DNA of 42,021 nt from Dehalococcoidia bacterium. GTDB lineage: Bacteria > Chloroflexota > Dehalococcoidia > Lucifugimonadales > UBA3495. Location: contig PBPE01000086.1 in the NCBI GenBank assembly GCA_002724585.1, positions 1-42,021 of the forward strand, in the 5' to 3' direction. Both the position numbers and the translations under genes were made by a program. The notes under the pieces were generated by a model, which searched no databases, had not been told where the DNA came from, and saw only the letters and a program-made list of their open reading frames with translations. How positions within the stretch are numbered: position 1 is the first letter of the stretch; every line of letters begins with the position of its first letter. Of this stretch, positions 1-8,189 are shown one piece after another.

Positions 1-632
1 TCTCGGCCTGCTAGGATCAATTGATCTCCCGGTTGTATCGTCTCATCTCTTGATGGATTTAATATGTAATTTCGGCCACGTCTTATCGCCAAAGCAACCA
101 GCCCGTATTTGCTGTTAGGACCTCCTAGTCCAACATCATCTAATGTGTTTCTAAGAAATTCTTCAGGTGGAGTGATTTTGCTGATTCCCGTCCCAGGCGC
201 TAGAGCCATATGATCCAGGACGCCAGAGTTAAAATCAATATGTGCAACCCGGGTGGCGCTTTCCATCTCTGGGTATACCACCTTATCAGCACCAACTCGC
301 TCCAAGGTGTCTCCATGGAGTTGGTCAGCAGCACGGCTTACTATGAAGGGTATTCTGAGGCTCTTTAATAGTACTGTTATTAGTATGCTGGCCTGTATGT
401 TTTCGCTGCCGAGAGCAACTATTCCAACATCAAACTCGTCGACTCCTAGTTCTCTCAGAACAGATTCATTTGTTGCGTCAGCAGTAACAGCATAGGTAAC
501 TTGCCCGAGCATCTCTTGGATTTTTGTGTCTGAAGTGTCAAGTGCTAATACATCGTGTCCTGATTGATATAACTCTCGAGAGACAGTAGCACCAAATCTA
601 CCCATCCCGACGACACACACTTGTTTTTTCAT
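1..632 (-). CDS. trkA: TrkA/KtrA-type potassium channel regulatory subunit, partial at the window edge
   Basis: Cytosolic RCK subunit that binds nucleotide and gates the membrane subunit encoded just upstream (TrkH/KtrB). I translated this edge-truncated frame directly: it starts MKKQVCVVGMGRFGATVSRE, with the Rossmann glycines G9, G11 and G14 and an acidic residue at about 32 (ALDTSD) that normally contacts NAD(H). An RCK_C-like tail follows (residues about 140-210, ending in a PGDQLILAGR stretch). About 210 residues are visible; KtrA proteins are about 220, so only the last few residues are missing. The ATG lies 12 bases after the trkH stop, so both genes share one transcript. The single RCK pair, rather than the doubled one of E. 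coli TrkA, favours the KtrA type. Confidence 0.9.
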   Translation of the reverse strand, partial: MKKQVCVVGMGRFGATVSRELYQSGHDVLALDTSDTKIQEMLGQVTYAVTADATNESVLRELGVDEFDVGIVALGSENIQASILITVLLKSLRIPFIVSRAADQLHGDTLERVGADKVVYPEMESATRVAHIDFNSGVLDHMALAPGTGISKITPPEEFLRNTLDDVGLGGPNSKYGLVALAIRRGRNYILNPSRDETIQPGDQLILAGR

Positions 633-644
633 GACGGCCTCCCG

Positions 645-2081
645 TTAGCCTATTGTAACCCGTTCCTGCGCAAAGCGATACAAGGTTTGTTCACTGGGGA
701 CGAGTGCTAGAGCTAAAGTAAGAGGGCCTAATCTGCCTATAAACATCGCTAGCATAAATATTATCTTCCCTGCGAGGCTCAAATCAGGAACAATTCCAGT
801 AGAGGTGCCATTAGTGCTAAATGCTGATACTGCATCGAATAGTAAATTCAGAAATGGGATATGTGGGTCTGTAATTGTAAGTGTGGGTACAATAACAAGT
901 AAGAAGACTACTCCAAGTACTGCAACTGTTATAGCTCGCAATACCTGTGCGTTGGCGATTTCTCTCCCAAAAGCCTCTGCTCTAGGTCGACTTCTTATGG
1001 ATGATATTACTACCGCAATAATCACTGCAAAGGTATTTACTTTTATCCCTCCTGCTACAGAGCCGGATGCTCCTCCGATGAACATTAGCGCTGGATAGAC
1101 TAATTTGGTGAAATCTCCGGTTTCACTGAAATTAACAGTAGAAAAACCTGCTGTGCGCCCGCTAATAGAATGGAAGGATGCTGATATGAGCTTATCCCAA
1201 AGGTTTACATCGAGCATGGTGTTTGACAATTCTGCTAGGAAAAACACAGCTGCTCCGAATATGTATAGTGCGATCGTTGTCACTATTACAAGCTTGGTGT
1301 TTAAGCTAAAACGCGAAAATCTCCGTTCTTTATAAATATCTACTAACACAGTCCAACCTATACATCCCAGTACGATTAACACCATTACAAACCCAAGGAG
1401 ATAACTGTCCGATGCCATTCGATGTAATCCGGGTTCTACTACCGTGTCAGGGAGTATTGAGAATCCTGCATTGTTAAAGGCTGATACAGAAAGGAAAAGT
1501 GATTGCCATCCAGATTCCAAAAGTCCCATGTCATCTAGCCCTTGTATTCTCCAGAATATGCAAAAGGCTCCTATCAAGTAAACTAACAAGGCTATTAGAA
1601 CTATGTTGCGGGCGATTTTTCTTAACCCTACAAGCCTGTCTAAGCCCATGGCTTCTCTAATCATCAACCGCTCTGATAGGCTGGAGCGCTGACCAATGAG
1701 AGCCAGTATGAAGGTGGCTATAGCCATAAAACTGAGCCCGCCAACTAACATCGAGATAAAAATGACAACCTGTCCAAAAGTGCTCCAGTAGGACGATGTA
1801 TTTACAACGACATGCCCGGTAACGGTTACTGCAGATGTGGCTGTGAAAAATGCTGTGTCAAATGCAGTAAATCCGTTTGTCGTATTTGCTACAGGTAGAA
1901 GTAGCAGGAAAGCGGTTATGAGGATAAATAGTGCAAACCCCATAGCCAGTATTAATGGAGTTGTGAATAATTGGTGTGGATGCCGGTAAGGCAATTCTTC
2001 AGCTATCGTTGGTTCTAGCTGATCTGTCCTTGGTTGCCTTACAACAACGTCTCTCGGTCGCCTAGGACGATTTGCTTCCAA
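645..2081 (-). CDS. trkH: TrkH/KtrB-type potassium transporter membrane subunit
   Basis: Integral membrane protein of 478 residues carrying K+ (or K+/Na+) across the cytoplasmic membrane. Four selectivity-filter loops, one per MPM repeat, are visible in order: TSAVTVTGHVVV, SAFNNAGFS, SGRTAGFSTV and SAFSTNGTSTG, each with its filter glycine. Long hydrophobic segments surround them. The N-terminus is a polar stretch of about 30 residues rich in Arg and Pro. The start is a TTG with a GGAG motif 7 bases upstream. It is the first gene of a two-gene operon with trkA, which encodes its gating ring. The length fits KtrB/TrkH (450-490). KtrB versus TrkH cannot be settled from the sequence alone. Confidence 0.93.
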   Translation of the reverse strand: MEANRPRRPRDVVVRQPRTDQLEPTIAEELPYRHPHQLFTTPLILAMGFALFILITAFLLLLPVANTTNGFTAFDTAFFTATSAVTVTGHVVVNTSSYWSTFGQVVIFISMLVGGLSFMAIATFILALIGQRSSLSERLMIREAMGLDRLVGLRKIARNIVLIALLVYLIGAFCIFWRIQGLDDMGLLESGWQSLFLSVSAFNNAGFSILPDTVVEPGLHRMASDSYLLGFVMVLIVLGCIGWTVLVDIYKERRFSRFSLNTKLVIVTTIALYIFGAAVFFLAELSNTMLDVNLWDKLISASFHSISGRTAGFSTVNFSETGDFTKLVYPALMFIGGASGSVAGGIKVNTFAVIIAVVISSIRSRPRAEAFGREIANAQVLRAITVAVLGVVFLLVIVPTLTITDPHIPFLNLLFDAVSAFSTNGTSTGIVPDLSLAGKIIFMLAMFIGRLGPLTLALALVPSEQTLYRFAQERVTIG

Positions 2082-2222
2082 TGAAAATCTCCACTAAATG
2101 TAAGGCATTACCCTGTTGAATATACGGTCTGCGCCCATACTTTTGAGCAGCTATTCGATCAATCCTGAGCCAGAGCTAAGTTTTTGTGTCTCTCTCCTGC
2201 CAGTCATTGTCTTTACACCGGG

Positions 2223-2251
2223 ATTCTATTGATTTGAATAGCTGATGTCAA
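2223..2251 (-). promoter_or_regulatory. Sigma-70-type promoter for trkH-trkA
   Basis: On the minus strand a perfect TTGACA (2251-2246) is followed, after a 17-base spacer, by TAGAAT (2228-2223). This would give a leader of about 135 bases before the trkH TTG codon. The match is seen in the sequence; its activity is inferred. Confidence 0.6.
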
Positions 2252-2308
2252 CGGATCAGAGAGAGTATTACAATGCCCTTCATAATTATTATTAGCTAAG
2301 ATATATGA

Positions 2309-2338
2309 AAGACAATCGACCAGTAGGTTTTGTATACT
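2309..2338 (+). promoter_or_regulatory. Candidate promoter for leuS
   Basis: AAGACA (2309-2314) and TATACT (2333-2338) are separated by 18 bases, about 40 bases before the leuS start. The -10 is good and the -35 matches 4 of 6. The divergent spacer 2082-2377 otherwise shows no clear T-box or other leader structure. Confidence 0.4.
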
Positions 2339-2377
2339 AGGGGCTCGGTACTGTTAAGTGATTAGGGGTAGTTAAGA

Positions 2378-4855
2378 ATGTCTACTAACTCGAGGCAAGT
2401 TGAACTTAGATACGACCCGTCGGTGATTGATGCAAAATGGCAACAACGATGGGAAAAGGATGCTTTGCATAAAGTGTCTGATGCGACGGATAAACCTAAA
2501 TGGTATGAGATGACAATGTATCCGTATCCTTCGGGAGATCTCCATATAGGTCATTGGTATGCTATGGCACCTGCTGATTGTCATGCTCGTTTCAAACGAA
2601 TGCAGGGATACAATGTTTTGCACCCAATTGGGTTTGATGCGTTTGGTTTGCCAGCTGAAAATGCAGCTATAAGTAGAGGGATCCATCCGCACGAATGGAC
2701 CATGAGCAATATAGAAAATATGAGGCGGCAACTCAGGTCCCTCGGGGCAATATACGATTGGGATAGGGAAGTGATTTGTTGTTTGCCTGAGTATTACAAA
2801 TGGAACCAATGGCTATTCCTGAAACTATTTAATCAGGGTCTTGCGTATAGGGCTCAAGCGCCTGTAGTGTGGTGCCCATCCTGTCAAACAGTGTTGGCAA
2901 ACGAGCAAGTAGTGAATGGAGCGTGTGAACGCTGTGATACTCAAATAACTAGAAAAGATTTGGAGCAGTGGTTTCTTAAGATAACTGATTATTGTGAACA
3001 ACTGTTAGATTTCAGCGGTTTATTAGAATGGCCAGACAGAATCTTAACAATGCAGCGTAATTGGATAGGTCGAAGTGAGGGAGTCGAAATAAGCTTCGAT
3101 ATTGAAGCTTGTCATGCTTCATTCCAGGAAATTAGAGCTTTTACCACAAGGATAGACACTATATTCGGAGTTACGTTTTTAGTTTTAGCTCCGGAGCACC
3201 CTCTCGTTAGTGAATTGACTATTCCTGACCGGAGGGATGAAGTATCAAAGTATGTCAATAAAGCAAGACAAGCTTCCGAAGTAGATCGGCTCGCTGCAGA
3301 TAAAGATAAAACTGGTGTGTTTTTAGGCTCATACGCAGTGAACCGGGTTAATGGCGAAAAAATTCCGATATATACAGCAGATTATGTATTAACCACGTAT
3401 GGTACAGGAGCTGTCATGGGAGTTCCTGCACATGATTCTCGAGACTTCGACTTTGCAAAGAAATTTGGCTTGCCAATCAAAACTGTGATTGCACCAATAG
3501 ACTGGGATGGTAGCGAACCAACAGCGGCCTACATTGCAGACGGTTTTATGACAAATTCGCTAGCCTATGACGGTATGACAAACGCTGAAGGTATTCAGGC
3601 TCTAGCTTCAGATATCGAGGCGCAAGGCTGGGGACATAGAACAACTTCGTATAGGATTAGAGATTGGTTGATATCTAGACAGAGATACTGGGGTACACCA
3701 ATTCCAATGATTTATTGCGACAAATGTGGAATAGTCCCTGTTCCAGAAGAGGATCTGCCTGTTCTATTACCTCCAGACGCTGATTTTACACCCTCTGGAG
3801 AATCTCCTCTGGCTGCCAACTCTAATTTCGTAAATGTCGATTGTCCCAACTGTTTATCTCCGGCACACCGAGAAACTGATACTATGGACACCTTTTTTGA
3901 TTCTTCTTGGTACATGCTCCGATACACCAGTCCGAATTCTGCCGATGCTCCATTTGATCCAACTGCAGTCCACAATTGGATGTCAGTGGATCAATATACT
4001 GGCGGTGCAGAACATGCAGTGATGCATCTGCTATATTCAAGATTTTTTATCAAAGCCCTTAAAGATACGGGAGTGGTCCAATTTGATGAACCATTTTTAA
4101 GGCTTTTCAATCAGGGAGTTATTCTTGGTGAAGACCACGAAAAAATGAGTAAAAGCCGCGGTAATGTAGTAAATCCTGATGATGTAGTTGGTGACTTGGG
4201 CGCGGACGCCGTTAGGTGTTTTCTAATGTTTATAGGCCCTTGGGATCAAGGTGGACCATGGAGCGATGTTGGGATAAATGGCATCGCACGTTGGCTAAAC
4301 AGGGTCTGGGTTTTGTGTGAGAGAGATGGGTCTGTATTGGACGGTACGGGTTCAGATGATGAAAAATGCAAAGAAACAGTGAAGCTATTACATCAAACTA
4401 TCCGAAAATGCTATGTAGAACTTGATAAATTTAAATTTAATACGGCTATCGCTGCTTTAATGGAATTCTCTAATCATTTAAGTAAGATATGGAGTGAATC
4501 AAGTATCAACTCTCAGATATGGCAAGATTGTGTCAAGACGTTTTTGCTGATGCTAGCTCCCATTGCTCCACATATATCTGAAGAACTCTGGGAGAAAAAT
4601 GGGTATGGGTATAGCATTCACGAAAATCCATTTCCTGAATGGGATGATGAGTTAGCTTCAGAGAATACAGTTACATTGGTGGTTCAGGTGAATGGCAAAG
4701 TACGCGACAGAATTGATGTTCCAGTGGATATAGACCAAGATACAGCAGAACAATTAGCTTTAAACAGCACCAAAGTTCGGGCTTATACTGAAGGTAATAC
4801 CGTGAACAAAGCTATATATATACCAGGCCGTTTGGTTAACATTGTGGTTTCCTAG
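2378..4855 (+). CDS. leuS: Leucyl-tRNA synthetase
   Basis: Class I aminoacyl-tRNA synthetase that charges tRNA-Leu with leucine. Of 825 residues, the HIGH signature is at 56-59 (LHIGHW) and the KMSKS loop at 589-593 (EKMSKSRGN). A zinc-ribbon with CPSC and CERC pairs lies near 164-186 and a second Cys pair set (CDKC, CPNC) near 450-490. The editing domain CP1 lies between about 220 and 420, with TTYGTGAVMGVPAHDSRDFD as its threonine-rich and Asp-bearing core. The C-terminal VQVNGKVRDRI motif is typical of bacterial LeuRS. The ATG start is preceded by a GGGG-containing ribosome-binding site. It is a single gene, convergent with aroA with only 12 bases between. A tRNA-Leu gene lies at 25122. 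Confidence 0.97.
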   Translation: MSTNSRQVELRYDPSVIDAKWQQRWEKDALHKVSDATDKPKWYEMTMYPYPSGDLHIGHWYAMAPADCHARFKRMQGYNVLHPIGFDAFGLPAENAAISRGIHPHEWTMSNIENMRRQLRSLGAIYDWDREVICCLPEYYKWNQWLFLKLFNQGLAYRAQAPVVWCPSCQTVLANEQVVNGACERCDTQITRKDLEQWFLKITDYCEQLLDFSGLLEWPDRILTMQRNWIGRSEGVEISFDIEACHASFQEIRAFTTRIDTIFGVTFLVLAPEHPLVSELTIPDRRDEVSKYVNKARQASEVDRLAADKDKTGVFLGSYAVNRVNGEKIPIYTADYVLTTYGTGAVMGVPAHDSRDFDFAKKFGLPIKTVIAPIDWDGSEPTAAYIADGFMTNSLAYDGMTNAEGIQALASDIEAQGWGHRTTSYRIRDWLISRQRYWGTPIPMIYCDKCGIVPVPEEDLPVLLPPDADFTPSGESPLAANSNFVNVDCPNCLSPAHRETDTMDTFFDSSWYMLRYTSPNSADAPFDPTAVHNWMSVDQYTGGAEHAVMHLLYSRFFIKALKDTGVVQFDEPFLRLFNQGVILGEDHEKMSKSRGNVVNPDDVVGDLGADAVRCFLMFIGPWDQGGPWSDVGINGIARWLNRVWVLCERDGSVLDGTGSDDEKCKETVKLLHQTIRKCYVELDKFKFNTAIAALMEFSNHLSKIWSESSINSQIWQDCVKTFLLMLAPIAPHISEELWEKNGYGYSIHENPFPEWDDELASENTVTLVVQVNGKVRDRIDVPVDIDQDTAEQLALNSTKVRAYTEGNTVNKAIYIPGRLVNIVVS

Positions 4856-4867
4856 AAAAGCTGGATG

Positions 4868-6148
4868 CTACTCTGCGTACAGGCTGGAGAATAACTCAAA
4901 ATAGTCAGGGAAGGTCTTTGACACACATGCAGGATCATTTATAGTTATCGGAGAGTCTCCCAGAGCAGCCAATGAAAAACACATGGCCATTCTATGATCG
5001 TTGTAAGTGTCAATTGTAGCTGGCAGTATTTTATCCGGAGGTGAGATTTCCAAGTAGTCTTCCCCTTCTAGTACCTCAGCTCCTACCTTCCTCAATTCCG
5101 TCGCCATCGCAGATAAGCGATCTGTTTCTTTGACCCGCCAGTTCCCTATATTGCGTATTATCGTTGGCCCGTTTGCAAATAGGGCGGTCGTAGCTATTGT
5201 CATAGCGGCATCTGGTATGTGGTTCAGGTCTAAATCTACTCCTGATAAAGTGTTTCTCTCGACTTCTATCCAGTCAGTGCCCATAGTAACTTTAGCTCCC
5301 ATTTTAGTCAGTACCTCTGCTACTTGAACGTCTCCCTGAACACTTCCAGCTCCCACTCCGCGTAATCGTATTGGACCGCCACCGATAGCTGCTGCAGCCA
5401 TGAAATAACTAGCCGATGAAGCATCGCCTTCCACTAGAACAGTTTTCGGGGATATGTATTGATCTCCACCTGAGATTTCAAATGATTCATAGTTATTATT
5501 AACTACGTTGACTCCAAATTGTTTCATTACTGACAGTGTCATATCAATGTAAGGTTTGGAAACTAATTCACCTACAACATTGATTTGAATGGGTAGTTGA
5601 GATAAGGGTGAGGCGAGTAGCATGGCGGTGAGGTACTGGCTTGAAATATTGCCTTTAATATTAACCTGTCCTCCCTTGATGCCATTTGCATTTATTATTA
5701 GAGGCGGGAATCCATCGTTGGCTAAATACTTAATGTCTGAACCCAGTTGTTGTAATGCGTCAACTAGATCCTTTATTGGCCGCTCATACATGCGTTGGTC
5801 TCCGCGGATAGTATGAGTTCCGACACCCGCGCATAAAACTGCACACAATGGGCGGACTGCTGTTCCAGCGTTTCCTAGGTAAAGGTCTGTTTTGTCGACA
5901 GAAAACGGTCCTCCTGTCCCGTGTATAAGACAAGTCGTCTTATCTTCAGTGATATCGTATTTGATACCTAGTGAAGTTAAAGCATTCAGCATATGGCTAG
6001 TGTCGTCACTATCAAGGACGTTATAGACTTCGGTGTTGCCTTTTGATATGGCTGACAATAGGAGAAGCCTATTTGACAAGCTCTTTGAACCTGGTAGATG
6101 TAACTCTCCAGCGATATGTTTTATGGGGTTGAGAACAAGTTTATTCAT
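4868..6148 (-). CDS. aroA: 3-phosphoshikimate 1-carboxyvinyltransferase (EPSP synthase)
   Basis: Joins shikimate-3-phosphate and phosphoenolpyruvate to EPSP in the shikimate pathway (cytosol). The 426-residue protein has the family signatures in order: the substrate-binding [10 protein letters not shown] with K22, the PEP-binding [10 protein letters not shown] (residues 91-100), the catalytic-Asp region [10 protein letters not shown] (about 305-315), RVKETDRL (about 338-345) and DHRMAMCFS near the C-terminus. The NAGTAVRP loop resembles class I (glyphosate-sensitive) enzymes, with Val where E. coli has Met. It stands alone, away from other aro genes, and is divergent from the cobalamin operon. 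No strong ribosome-binding site is seen (GGAC about 10 bases upstream). Confidence 0.97.
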   Translation of the reverse strand: MNKLVLNPIKHIAGELHLPGSKSLSNRLLLLSAISKGNTEVYNVLDSDDTSHMLNALTSLGIKYDITEDKTTCLIHGTGGPFSVDKTDLYLGNAGTAVRPLCAVLCAGVGTHTIRGDQRMYERPIKDLVDALQQLGSDIKYLANDGFPPLIINANGIKGGQVNIKGNISSQYLTAMLLASPLSQLPIQINVVGELVSKPYIDMTLSVMKQFGVNVVNNNYESFEISGGDQYISPKTVLVEGDASSASYFMAAAAIGGGPIRLRGVGAGSVQGDVQVAEVLTKMGAKVTMGTDWIEVERNTLSGVDLDLNHIPDAAMTIATTALFANGPTIIRNIGNWRVKETDRLSAMATELRKVGAEVLEGEDYLEISPPDKILPATIDTYNDHRMAMCFSLAALGDSPITINDPACVSKTFPDYFELFSSLYAE

Positions 6149-6223
6149 AATTGTTTGTCCGTATGTTATGGTTCGATTATAGGAGTCTAGTGTGCGGAGG
6201 TCAAAAAGGCGTGAGGTAGTTTG

Positions 6224-6252
6224 TTGACATCACTATAGGGCTGGTCTATATT
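6224..6252 (+). promoter_or_regulatory. Sigma-70-type promoter of the cobalamin operon
   Basis: A perfect TTGACA (6224-6229), a 17-base spacer and TATATT (6247-6252) predict transcription from about 6259, just ahead of the riboswitch. This is the best promoter match in the window. Confidence 0.75.
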
Positions 6253-6283
6253 ACCGACTACGGTCACAAAAAATTTATATTAG

Positions 6284-6500
6284 TAGTGTTAAGGAAAAAG
6301 GTATCTCCCGAGGGAATCTTTGGATTAAATGGGGAAGACGGTGTAAATCCGTCGCGGTTGCGCCACTGTGTGCGGGGAGTAAACCGAACTGAAGCCACTG
6401 CGTCGAAAGAGTGGGAAGGCATCGGTAAGCTGAGATCCGTGAGTCAGGAGACCCGCCAAGGGAGAAAGGTTCCAACCCTGCGCTAACAGGGACGCCGATT
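6284..6500 (+). promoter_or_regulatory. Cobalamin (B12) riboswitch
   Basis: The conserved core of the cobalamin aptamer is present in order: GGGGAAGACGGTGTAAATCC, then CGCCACTGTG, the B12 box GAAGCCACTG, and the closing GTGAGTCAGGAGACCCGCC. A small CCCTG/CAGGG hairpin near 6475-6490 fits the P13 element whose loop kisses L5. It lies just downstream of a strong promoter and just upstream of a terminator and the cbi operon, so it most likely lowers cobalamin synthesis when adenosylcobalamin (or a related form) is plentiful. The two boundaries are approximate. Confidence 0.95.
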
Positions 6501-6546
6501 TGATGTCTACGGTGCTATTCTGTATAGAGACCCGTGATGTAAGTTG

Positions 6547-6578
6547 AACCCCCCTGATTGTATAGTGTCAGGGGGGTT
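6547..6578 (+). terminator. Riboswitch expression-platform terminator
   Basis: A perfect 11-bp stem (AACCCCCCTGA at 6547-6557, TCAGGGGGGTT at 6568-6578) with a 10-base loop is followed by a T-rich stretch (ATTTAGTT). Its position between aptamer and cbiC indicates control by transcription termination. The alternative antiterminator pairing was not worked out. Confidence 0.8.
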
Positions 6579-6615
6579 ATTTAGTTAAAAAAAGTTGTAT
6601 TCGGGAAGAAACTAT

Positions 6616-7248
6616 ATGTCACTTGTTGAAAGATTAGCCTTACTCCCTGATGAAATAGATCGTACTAGTTTGGAGATGGTAGAGGAAACTTTAGTCTATC
6701 CCAACGATTTGGATGAGCATGAAAAATATATTTTGTTCCGAATAGTGCGAGCTGAAGGTGATCCAGATATAGCGTCTTCCGTGCGGTTTAGCCGTAATGC
6801 CGTTGAAAGTGGATTATATTCCTTGAGAAACGTTAAATCTGTCCTGACGGATGTACGAATGGTACAGGTAGGTATATCCAAATCACATTTATCTGGGCGT
6901 AATATCCAAACTAGATGCGAAATAGATACGCCAGCGGTTTCAGAGCGGGCAAAGAAAGAGGGCTCCACCAGATCAGTAGCCGCCATACGAGAGATGTCAG
7001 ACAGTATTAATGGATCTATCGTTGCTATTGGGAATGCTCCTACGGCACTTCTAGCATTATTGGATTTAATAGATGAACGGAAAGTCAACCCTGCATTGAT
7101 AATTGGTATGCCGGTTGGATTTGTTGCTTGCGCAGAATCAAAAGATGAGCTTGCAAAAAGAGATTTGCCTTTTATAACTATTCTCGGTAACCGTGGAGGT
7201 AGTTCTGCTGCTGCTGCTGCTGTAAACGGGTTGCTTGACCTGCTTTAA
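6616..7248 (+). CDS. cbiC: Precorrin-8X methylmutase family protein (CbiC/CobH), catalytic His replaced by Arg
   Basis: CbiC moves the methyl group from C11 to C12 of (cobalt-)precorrin-8 to give (cobyrinate) hydrogenobyrinate. The 210-residue protein matches the family throughout: SVLTDVRMVQVGI, the STRSVAAIREM helix, IGNAPTALLALLDL, PALIIGMPVGFVACAESKDEL and RGGSSAAAAAVNGLL. In family members the motif RVIHTTGD/RVIHTTAD carries the active-site His (His43 in CobH); here the same place reads RIVRAEGDPD with Arg45 (codon CGA, 6748-6750). The start chosen is ATG 6616, with GGGAAG just upstream, rather than the TTG at 6595. It is the first gene of the cbi operon. Family membership is sure; activity with Arg45 is open. 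Confidence 0.9.
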   Translation: MSLVERLALLPDEIDRTSLEMVEETLVYPNDLDEHEKYILFRIVRAEGDPDIASSVRFSRNAVESGLYSLRNVKSVLTDVRMVQVGISKSHLSGRNIQTRCEIDTPAVSERAKKEGSTRSVAAIREMSDSINGSIVAIGNAPTALLALLDLIDERKVNPALIIGMPVGFVACAESKDELAKRDLPFITILGNRGGSSAAAAAVNGLLDLL

Positions 7249-7272
7249 ATAATCTAGGAGAACCTTGTTGTA

Positions 7273-8178
7273 GTGGTCGAACAAGATAAAAACTCAGATA
7301 AACAATTGCCAGATGACAAATGTGGCATAGTACTGTTGTGTCACGGAAGTCAAAGAGGTACTAGTAAGTCGGAATGTTCTTGCGCATGGGATCCGTACAA
7401 TACTGCTCCACGATGGTGTAGAGAGTGCCCAAGTACTCCCGCAGGACTTGAGGATGCGGCGGAAACGTTGCAAGGTCTTTTAGGGTCTGAATCAGAAGTT
7501 ATTTTATCCTGCTTGGAATTTATAGAACCGCACCCAGATCAGGCAATCCAAATGTTAGTAGACAGAGGGATCAGTAGAGCTGTAGTTATGCCATATCTTC
7601 TGGGAAATGGAAAACATGCGACCGAAGAGATGGATGAAGTATTAGGGGAACTTAAGTTAAGCGCCCCTGGATTGGAGATACATCTAGCTCAAGGACTTGG
7701 TTTTGATGCTAGGTTAGCTGATGTAGTGTGCGACAGATTATTTGAGATGCACGATGACATTCCCGAAATCGACGAGGGCCCAATCGGGGTTCTCCTGGTG
7801 AAAGCTGGAACGAAAAGTGAATACGATTCATGCGTTTGGCTTCAAGAACTTGGTATTTTTGTAGAAAAAAAACTTGGCACTGGATATGCGGTTGAAGTGG
7901 CACAATCGCACTATGGGGACCCTACTATGGAGTATGCAGTTGATGCCTTGGTAAAGACGCGAGGTGTACAAGTTATTGTTTGTATACCATATGTATTTTT
8001 CCCAGGTCTAATCTTGCAGCGGAATATAGCGGGGGGAATAGCGGAATTACAGGAATTATATAAACATGTACCCATGTTAATTGCTCCTCCTCTTGGGGTG
8101 GACGAACGAATAGTTCAGGTTGCAGCAGAACGGATTAGAGGTGTGTGGCAGGATAATGAATCACAGGGCGACGACTAG
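7273..8178 (+). CDS. cbiX: Sirohydrochlorin cobaltochelatase, CbiX long form with four-cysteine insert
   Basis: Inserts Co2+ into sirohydrochlorin to commit it to the anaerobic cobalamin pathway. The 301 residues form two CbiX/CbiK-like halves. The first keeps the metal-binding His24 in LLCHGSQR and His115 in GNGKHATEEMD. In the second half the equivalent positions read LLVKAGTKSEYDS and FFPGLILQRN, with no His, so only the first half looks catalytic. Directly after HGS there is an insert with C35, C37, C49 and C52 (SECSCAW, then WCRECPSTP), a pattern that could hold zinc or an Fe-S cluster. The start is GTG 7273 with AGGAG 13 bases upstream; no ATG is available. It lies 24 bases after cbiC. 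Confidence 0.87.
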   Translation: MVEQDKNSDKQLPDDKCGIVLLCHGSQRGTSKSECSCAWDPYNTAPRWCRECPSTPAGLEDAAETLQGLLGSESEVILSCLEFIEPHPDQAIQMLVDRGISRAVVMPYLLGNGKHATEEMDEVLGELKLSAPGLEIHLAQGLGFDARLADVVCDRLFEMHDDIPEIDEGPIGVLLVKAGTKSEYDSCVWLQELGIFVEKKLGTGYAVEVAQSHYGDPTMEYAVDALVKTRGVQVIVCIPYVFFPGLILQRNIAGGIAELQELYKHVPMLIAPPLGVDERIVQVAAERIRGVWQDNESQGDD

Positions 8179-8189
8179 AGTGTTTGCAG

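Noticed and set aside
2372-2809. A 145-codon open frame on the minus strand
   Set aside because: Antisense of the leuS N-terminus, which encodes the HIGH motif.
6595-6615. TTG start giving a seven-residue extension of cbiC
   Set aside because: The GGGAAG ribosome-binding site lies inside this stretch, just before ATG 6616.
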